64,000 bases of DNA from Elmis aenea (lineage: Eukaryota > Arthropoda > Insecta > Coleoptera > Elmidae), in assembly GCA_947652605.1 (NCBI GenBank), contig OX393581.1:27708788-27772787 (forward strand). The letters are read 5' to 3'. The translations under genes and the position numbers were made by a program. The notes below the pieces were generated by a model, which searched no databases, was not told where the DNA came from, and was given only the letters and a program-made list of their open reading frames with translations. Numbering within the stretch: the first letter of the stretch is position 1; every line of letters begins with the position of its first letter. This document shows positions 57,445-64,000 of this stretch, piece by piece.

Positions 57445-58551
57445 ATGGACGTTAAACTTAAACTGATTTTTGTAATATGTTTTTTAATAACGTCTACATA
57501 CTATTTAGTGACTATTAAAAGTCTAACATGGAACTTTTCCGGTAAATTTAAACCCGAAACGAAGTATGTGCTATATTGGACAAAGCAATTTTCAAGGGAA
57601 GATTTTGAACTAGGTTTCGGTCATGGGCCGTTTAAAAATTGTAAAATTAGCAATTGTTTTGTGACAAGTAATAAAAGTTTACTTCAAATCGATTATTTTG
57701 ATGCTTTAGTTTTTCACGCAAGAGAATACAGCACACAGGAACATGGAATGCCATCAAAAAGAAAACCCAATCAGGTTTATATATTTGGACTTCTCGAATC
57801 ACCCCATTACATGGGAAATTTTGATAGAAAAACTATTAGTAAATTTTATAATTGGACGATGACTTATAGAAGAGATTCTGATGTATGGAGACCTTATGGT
57901 CGAGTGTGGAAGAAAAAAACTAATTACATTATGCCTACTGTCGATTCCGTTTTTAACAAAACTTCTCTGGTAGCTTGGTTCGTTTCTAATTGCGACACCC
58001 CTAGCAGAAGAGAAGATGTCGCCAAAATGTTACAAAAATATGTACAGGTTGACATTTATGGAGGCTGTGGATCTATAAAAAGTTGCCCTCGTTCGCAAGA
58101 ACCTCAGTGCTACGACATGTTGGAAAAGATATACAAATTTTACCTTTCGTTTGAAAACTCAATATGTGATGAATATGTCACCGAAAAATTGTATAAAATA
58201 TTAAATACAAATGTGGTGCCGATAGTTTACGGTGGTTGTAAATATGAAGAACTGGCACCGCCCAACTCTGTTATAAACGTTAAAAACTACAAATCGATCG
58301 AAGAACTGGTTAATTTTATCAAATATTTGGATGAAAATCCGGAGAAATATTTAAAATATTTCCAATGGAAAAAAGATTATGTAATTGATAACACGTTTGA
58401 GAGTACGATGTGCTCGTTATGTGAAAAACTGAACGACGCCCATCAGCAAACCACTTTTTACGAAAATATACACGAGTGGTGGACCAAAAAAGGCCAAGCT
58501 TGTAAAACTGAATTTTCATGGACAGACCCATCGAAAAATGAAGTCAGTTAA
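57445..58551 (+). CDS. alpha-1,3-fucosyltransferase, GT10 family, intronless
   Basis: A complete 368-residue type II Golgi glycosyltransferase. It would transfer fucose from GDP-fucose in alpha-1,3 linkage, probably to GlcNAc of N-glycans or other glycoconjugates. A short cytoplasmic tail (MDVKLK) precedes one membrane helix (about 7-24). The N-terminal GT10 domain covers about 38-145 with the ESPHYMG motif (119-124). The C-terminal donor-binding domain covers about 160-340 and holds the family signature FYLSFENSICDEYVTEKLY (232-250), followed by NVVPIVYGG. A CxxC pair lies at C323/C326. Possible N-glycosylation sites are N30, N76, N136 and N171. The start has good context (A at -3, G at +4) and an in-frame stop just upstream. 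There is no frameshift and no intron, unusual for the family, which suggests a retrocopy or an intron-poor lineage copy. The exact acceptor specificity cannot be read from sequence. Confidence 0.93.
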   Translation: MDVKLKLIFVICFLITSTYYLVTIKSLTWNFSGKFKPETKYVLYWTKQFSREDFELGFGHGPFKNCKISNCFVTSNKSLLQIDYFDALVFHAREYSTQEHGMPSKRKPNQVYIFGLLESPHYMGNFDRKTISKFYNWTMTYRRDSDVWRPYGRVWKKKTNYIMPTVDSVFNKTSLVAWFVSNCDTPSRREDVAKMLQKYVQVDIYGGCGSIKSCPRSQEPQCYDMLEKIYKFYLSFENSICDEYVTEKLYKILNTNVVPIVYGGCKYEELAPPNSVINVKNYKSIEELVNFIKYLDENPEKYLKYFQWKKDYVIDNTFESTMCSLCEKLNDAHQQTTFYENIHEWWTKKGQACKTEFSWTDPSKNEVS

Positions 58552-58562
58552 ATGCTACTTGA

Positions 58563-58568
58563 AATAAA
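58563..58568 (+). terminator. polyadenylation signal AATAAA
   Basis: A canonical AATAAA 11 bases after the fucosyltransferase stop codon. Cleavage 10-30 bases further would fall inside the terminal repeat of the element starting at 58577, so the mRNA would have a very short 3' UTR partly made of transposon sequence. Confidence 0.6.
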
Positions 58569-58576
58569 GTAACATA

Positions 58577-60827
58577 CAAAATGTACAAAAAGTAACGTAA
58601 CTGATCAATATCTTGTATTGTGACAACTTCACAAAAAAAAAGTTTTTAATTTAAGTTGTTGTGCTCATTTACTACATAATCTATAATTATTTTTAACTAA
58701 ACACAGTGTTTTGTTTTTGTACACCGACACGTAACTTTGTTTTTTGAAATGGAACGCCGAGTATATTTTATAATTTTCAGATGTAAAATTAAATTCTCTT
58801 TCAAAAATTTACAGGTTTTATGTATCTAAAACCAGTTGTTTTTGACTTATTCTAAATCTAAAAATCTAAAAAATTAATGATATTTCACAACTTGGCTATA
58901 TCAGAACGAATTCATATGAAACTTTGTAGGACAATAGTATCGCAGTCATTTTTGACTAGTTAAAATTTAAAAGTAATACACAGGGTGTTCCTTATGCCCG
59001 TTCCATTTAGTCAAAGTTTAAACAAGCATTTTTTTTTTTTTTAATGGAACACTTTGTATACATATATTTACATTATTTTATTGATAATGTACATAATTAT
59101 GTTCAAAAACTATTAAAGGTCAATTATGTCTAAAATCAGTATTTCTCGAGTTATTGATAATTTAAGGGTACGTACCTAGTTCACATGGCGACACTAGCGT
59201 CAAATGTCACGACATCGCTTGACACACATAAAATGATATATCTGAGCGTCGCGACATCAAAATAAAAATGGCCGCTCTTGTAACTGTAGCAACGAGTGTT
59301 GTAGAGCTACTAATTATTTTGAAGTCGCTGTATTCGGGAATAGATTTGTCCCATAAACAAGAATATTGTTGATAACACTCTAAAATCCTTAGAAAATTTA
59401 TTGAGGACATGATAAATTGGAAATCGATGACAAAAAAAATGTATATTATTTGTCTGTTATGTCAAAATATAAAAGTATGGCAGGTTTACGCCAAATGCCG
59501 CACTGTCAATATCGGTGTCGCGACATCGCTGCACTAACGTCATGACATCGTGGCATCGCGACATCAGGCTGTTCAGACGAAGACATTTGATGCCACGGCA
59601 CCTAGTGTCACCGTGTGAACTACCCTTAACTGATACAGGCACAATATAATATTTAAGAGCATTAAACTAGAAGGTTTTGAAAATATATAAATTTGTTGTA
59701 AATGTAAAATACAATTCTATTCTGATCTTTAAAGTAAAAGATTTACCGGATTATAAATTTAAAGAAAACGAACGTACCTACATAAAAATTAAAGTTTAAT
59801 TTACATAAAAGAATTTTAGTTTTCAACCTAATATGACAAAATACCTGCTTAGAACGCATATTGCATGATTACTTTTTAAATATACCTGAAGTGCACACCT
59901 AATCTTTAAAAAACTATTAATATTAACCATCAAGTGTCCCTATAAATACAACATTTTTAGTAACAAGCCTTCGATTAGTCATATATTCATTAAAATATGC
60001 AATAAGCGATTTTACATAAATAAATAATTTGTATGCCCTTTTCCAAAAAACAAAAAAAATTGTATCGAATATGTATTTATTTTAAAATTAATTAAAAACA
60101 ATGAATAATACAGCTAAAAGATAAAACCAGAGTTGCATTGGATATTTAAAACAAATTTTCGAGATATTTTCAAAGCCCACTAGTTTAATGCTATTAAATA
60201 TTATGTTTGTTTTGTATCCCTAAATTATCAAGATAACCGCAATTTACTTGGGAAATACTGATTTTAGACATAATTGACATTTAACAGTTTTTTAAGATAA
60301 TTACATTATCAACAAATTAAATGTAAAAATATATAAAGTGTTCCGTTTAAAAAAACTGACTTTTACGTGTTTGAAGTTTGACTAAGTGAACCGGGCATAA
60401 AGAACACCCTGTGTACTATTTTTTAATTTTAACTAGTTTTAAATCACTGTGACACTATTGTCCTACAAGGTTTCATAGGAATTCGTTCTGACATAGCCAA
60501 ATTGTAAAATATCATTATTGTTTAAGACTCCTTTTTTTTTAATAAAAACTTGAATAACTCAAAAACAACTGACTGAAGATACATAAAACCTATATAGTTT
60601 TGAAAGAGAATTTAGTTTTACATCTAAAAATTATAAAATATACTGGGCGTTCCATTTAAAAAAACAAAGTTACGTTTCGGTGTACAAAAACAAAACACTG
60701 TGTTTAGTTAAAAATAATTATAGATTATGTAGTAAATGACTACAAACAACTTCTATTCGAAACTTATTTTTGTAAAGTTGTCACAAGACGAGATATTGAT
60801 CCGTTACGTTACTTTTTATACACACTG
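58577..60827. mobile_element. large TA-flanked palindromic element
   Basis: Ends CAAAATGTACAAAAAGTAAC and, reversed, CAGTGTGTATAAAAAGTAAC, with TA on each side. Arms of about 580 bases (58577-59160 and 60240-60827) pair over long stretches (CACAGTGTTTTGTTTTTGTA; GTGACACTATTGTCCTACAAG-like text in both). The loop contains the TTAA-flanked element 59166-59625. No transposase. Fragments of the family are at 21840-22127 and 33850-34190. Confidence 0.78.
59166..59625. mobile_element. TTAA-flanked non-autonomous element
   Basis: Flanked by TTAA (59162-59165, 59626-59629). Ends GGGTACGTACCTAGTTCACA and TGTGAACTACCC. Subterminal regions carry many GTCGCGACATC and GTCATGACATCG words in both orientations. 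TTAA is the piggyBac-type target, but the GGG ends differ from the usual CCC of that superfamily. Relatives: 14909-15428 and the hairpin 39593-39685. Confidence 0.75.
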
Positions 60828-60829
60828 TA

Positions 60830-61578
60830 TAACAAAAATGTGCAGTGTTTGATATAACCAAAACTTAATTAAACTTAAACCCATTTAATAATGTACAAGG
60901 CGTACAAAAGTAAGGGCTGATCGCTAATAAATCGTGATTTATAACAAGAAGAGAAATCGTGCATGGTCTGTAGCAGGTCTGGCTGGAGGTTTTACAGGGC
61001 CTCGTGAAAAAGTTAATATTGGGGTCCCAAAATTTTTGCAAAAAGGAATTTTTTTAATCAAAAATTCAAATTTATTAATCATAATATTTCTATTGTCAAG
61101 TTTTCTTGGAAATTTGCAAGTGCGGAGTCTTTGAGCGTGGGGCCTTGATCTGGGACCCGAAAAATATACGTCTGAGCCGGTCGTGCTCTGTTGTTTCAAT
61201 AATCTACTGTCTGGCTATCGGTACCTTTGTCATCACTGCTGCTGCTTGTCTTTTCCGTGTTGGTCATTAATCATAGCGGCGAAACTTGACAATGCTTTAT
61301 CGCATCAACATAATATCTATTTGTAATGAATGTACTCACTCTAGAGGGGGACTTGGACCTTTTACGGTCTGGCGCTAAACGTCAAAACGTGTACCTCACC
61401 CCCCTCTTTTAATTTGTGCATAATAAGAAAATGTTATGTTAGGCTAGGTAGGTAAAAAGATAAATGATAACCGTTTTTATTATATAACAATAAAAGTTAT
61501 AACTGTATCAATGTAGTATTTTTATTATGTACATACAAATTTGAAAGAAAAAGAAAACAAACTAAAAAAGAAATAGAA
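60830..61578. other. gene-free stretch
   Basis: 60960-61190 has GGGCCTCG and GGGGCCTTGATCTGGGACCC near its ends and may be an unpaired hAT-like remnant. No duplication was found. The overlapping frames on both strands there are unsupported. Confidence 0.3.
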
Positions 61579-61822
61579 AACCGCAAAATCGTACCGAACC
61601 ACTTGGTGTGAATTAGTTCAAACAACGTTTCGGACCAATTATATTTTTTAGTGTCATTATACATTTTTTATTTTCGTAATTTTTATTACATTTGAGCAAA
61701 GATTTAAAAAATTTAATAAACATATTTGAATAATACTTTGAAATTTTCTATTTAAAAAAAAAAAAAAAGGTTTTGATCCGGAACTGGAACTGAACCGTTA
61801 TTCTTTGCGGTTTGGGTCCCTG
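61579..61822 (-). mobile_element. truncated hAT element related to 34774-35225
   Basis: The right end GCGGTTTGGGTCCCTG is intact (reverse CAGGGACCCAAACCGC), and the inner part matches 34774-35225 (CATTATACATTTTTTATTTTCG; GGAACTGGAACTGAACCG). The other terminus is missing. Confidence 0.6.
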
Positions 61823-62186
61823 GTATACATAAATTTACTTTCGTCATACGTAGTATGAAGAGGGTAGTGCGATCGCGAAAATTGTCGTATTCCAGATTTC
61901 GACGGATATGCACGTTTTAAGGTCCACTGAACCCGTTTTGACTATTTTCGCGATGACGTGTCTGTAGACGTGCAGGTGATGGTGTGAATATGATAAGCGC
62001 GTTTTTTATAAGAAAAATGAAAAAAAATTCGCCAGTATTTTCTACGTGCAATGATATTTGCATAATGAAAACAAGTTCCTGTACAATAAAAACATAAGAT
62101 ACATGCATATTCGTTCAGTTTTGAAAACGAGAATTCAAACGAAGCAACGACGGACATGGAAACGGTCTCTTTTTACAATTGCAGTA
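61823..62186. other. gene-free spacer
   Basis: It contains CCGTTTTGACTATTTTCGCG and CGCGATCGC-like words near 61870-61960, which look like a repeat, but nothing in the window pairs with them. Confidence 0.3.
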
Positions 62187-62475
62187 CAGGGTGTACCAAA
62201 TTCGATTGTTTTACGAAGTATCTCGGTTACCGCAATAGATATCGAAAATCTGATTTGGGTCTCTTGGGCTATTTTTTTGAGAAAATAACGCCTATGCAAT
62301 CAGATTTTTTCTATCGGATTCCATTTTGGCACTACAGACAAAAGATGAAATTTCATCATTTTTGAAAATTTGTTATAACTTCTTTATTTATTAAATTATA
62401 ACAAAATGTTATGTAGGTTTTTTATACAGATTTTTATGTTTAATTTAAAAACAAAAGTATATTTTTTTAGCCAAA
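62187..62475 (+). repeat. CAGGGTGTACC repeat related to 25900-26290
   Basis: It starts CAGGGTGTACCAAATTCGAT after TA. The rest matches the complement of 25920-26185 (AAAATCTGATT; TTTTCTCAAAAAAATAGCC in reverse). Only one end is present. Confidence 0.55.
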
Positions 62476-64000
62476 AGAGATGGTAACGGAACGGAAGGAT
62501 GATAACACTCCACTTTTCTTACGTTGCGGCCGGTGACGTTCAACTGGTTTATCGGGATTTCATTACAGTATAAGTAATAAAGTAATGGTTGATAATTATT
62601 TTCTCTTGACGTTTATTGTTTTTTTTTTTTTGAAACTGAAAATCTATTCATGAAAATGTTATATTACGTTTAACTACGTCAACATCATACTTTAAATCAA
62701 TATGTTCTGCTTACTTTTATTTCAGCATGTATAATTGGCCATTAACTACAAACCATAGTTATTTAAAAATATAATAAGAATATTATTTACTTGAAACTAA
62801 GTATCTTTCAATAATATTCTGCTACGACTGAGATGTACCTCATTAATGAAATAGACTGCATTTTTGTAATTTAACAAAGCTACATTCAACTTGATCTCGT
62901 AATTGATGTACTTACTTTTATCTTCTTTGCAACAGCAAACATATATTAACGTAATTTTATTTATTTTGATTTACTAAAGCTTACTTTTATATATTTAGAG
63001 CGTGCTTATACACTATTAAGATAATTGTTTTTAATCAACTTCCCAGAATATAGTGACACATATTAGACTTTCTTCTTCGAGTGTTATTAAAAATCCATCG
63101 TATAAAACGTCAACTGCAGTTTGTGTGGTGTTGCAGTAGTAATTTTCATTTTCATTCTCTTTTTAGTTGTGACAATATCACACATTTTGTAAATAATGTT
63201 GTTGACAGATTTGACTTAATTTCACTTCTTTAAATTCTTATTACAGTTAGAGAAAGAAACCTGACTCTTTTTCAAAATTGATTTTTAAAATTTATTATTG
63301 GTAGCTAGAGCTGTAATAAACATTATTGATGTAAATGAAAGTAGAAACTAAATAAAGGTACTTTAATCTGGTAAAAATAAAATTTGACTGTTAATGCAAT
63401 TGTTTACATTTTTGTTTCAAGGTAGAACTAATGGAATGAAAAGTTAAAATCTCATATTTGCAAAAAAATTCTCTGCAGAGTATAAATTAAAATTTTTAGT
63501 CAAGAATATATTGACTGCCAGAACATCTTTTGACAATTAATTTTCTAGGCGTTGTGGCATCAATGATTCTAAATTTACTTCAGTGTTATTTACTTTAAAA
63601 TGAATAACATGGAACAAATACTGACACATCAGTTACTAAAACATGTAATACTTACAAATATTTATTAGCAAACTGCTATCGAATTTAAAACACTTTATAC
63701 AGGCAAACTTAATAGCTTGTACGAAACATTTTGTCATACGACATGAAATATCTACTACTAATATTGGACTTGTTTTTTAACATTAATATCAATAGTGTAT
63801 TAAATGCAGAGAAATTAATTTTTTTACGATTTTGTATCAGGAAATATTATTTCCTAGCACATACAATTACGAATTCAGTGCATCACCAAAGTAGGACCAA
63901 CCCGTCATTTGTGTAAAGCTTAAATAAAAAATCTTTGTTTTCCTTTCGTCTTAATAACGGAAGCCAGTCAATCGAAAACATCTGACGTTGCAAGATTTCT
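62476..64000. other. gene-free AT-rich stretch
   Basis: No repeat boundaries, RNA genes or supported frames seen to the end of the window. The 61-codon frame at 63731-63916 is unsupported. Confidence 0.4.

Noticed and set aside
61000..61190. Paired hAT element with GGGGCC ends
   Set aside because: The two GC-rich blocks do not form a convincing inverted repeat and no 8-bp duplication was found.

Overview
The window reads as AT-rich nuclear DNA of an arthropod, most likely an insect. Supporting this are insect-type transposases (DUF4817/IS630-like, mariner, pogo-like), an insect-style tRNA-Ala, a possible gustatory-receptor remnant, GT-AG exon candidates and very dense short inverted-repeat transposons. 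A beetle or similar repeat-rich insect would fit, but the sequence alone does not fix the order. There are no operons, CRISPR arrays or bacterial or viral genes.

Only one intact host gene is clear: an intronless alpha-1,3-fucosyltransferase of family GT10 (57445-58551, +). Weaker host candidates are a two-exon reading frame (16378-16899, +), a phase-symmetric exon (21376-21621, -), a decayed chemoreceptor-like locus (about 7380-7966, -) and a tRNA-Ala(AGC)-like gene with three abnormal positions (12308-12380). A decayed acidic protein tail lies at about 47541-47775.

The rest is nested mobile DNA. hAT elements with 8-bp target duplications lie at 1525-2496, 2828-6470, 5083-6274, 23746-24184, 34667-35456, 37511-37787, 48697-51074 and 49067-50225. 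TA-flanked Tc1/mariner-like or pogo-like elements, many beginning CAGGGTG and folding back on themselves, lie at 5342-5938, 10918-11803, 19144-20529, 22128-23005, 32920-33410, 36019-37190, 39205-40148, 41282-44414, 42404-43663 and 58577-60827. Others are a foldback element with tandem-repeat ends (3698-4998), a short Helitron (12814-13130), a TTAA-flanked element (59166-59625) and a young 5'-truncated LINE (30645-32444) whose RT/RNase H frame is still open over 1.7 kb.

Layout: 1-7 kb, nested hAT/foldback complex; 7-16 kb, old repeats, a chemoreceptor remnant, tRNA and Helitron; 16-19 kb, a possible small gene beside hAT and mariner transposase remnants; 19-30 kb, palindromic elements and long featureless AT-rich DNA; 30.6-34 kb, LINE inside a palindromic repeat; 34-45 kb, hAT, pogo-like and a 3.1-kb concentric palindrome; 45-54 kb, a complex palindrome, the second hAT nest and a possible SINE; 56-61 kb, the fucosyltransferase wedged between two repeats; 61-64 kb, repeats then featureless DNA. 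The most unusual structures are the foldback element with unequal tandem arms, the concentric palindrome, and the transposon whose start codon and helix-turn-helix code lie inside both terminal repeats. I found no convincing new multi-gene system.
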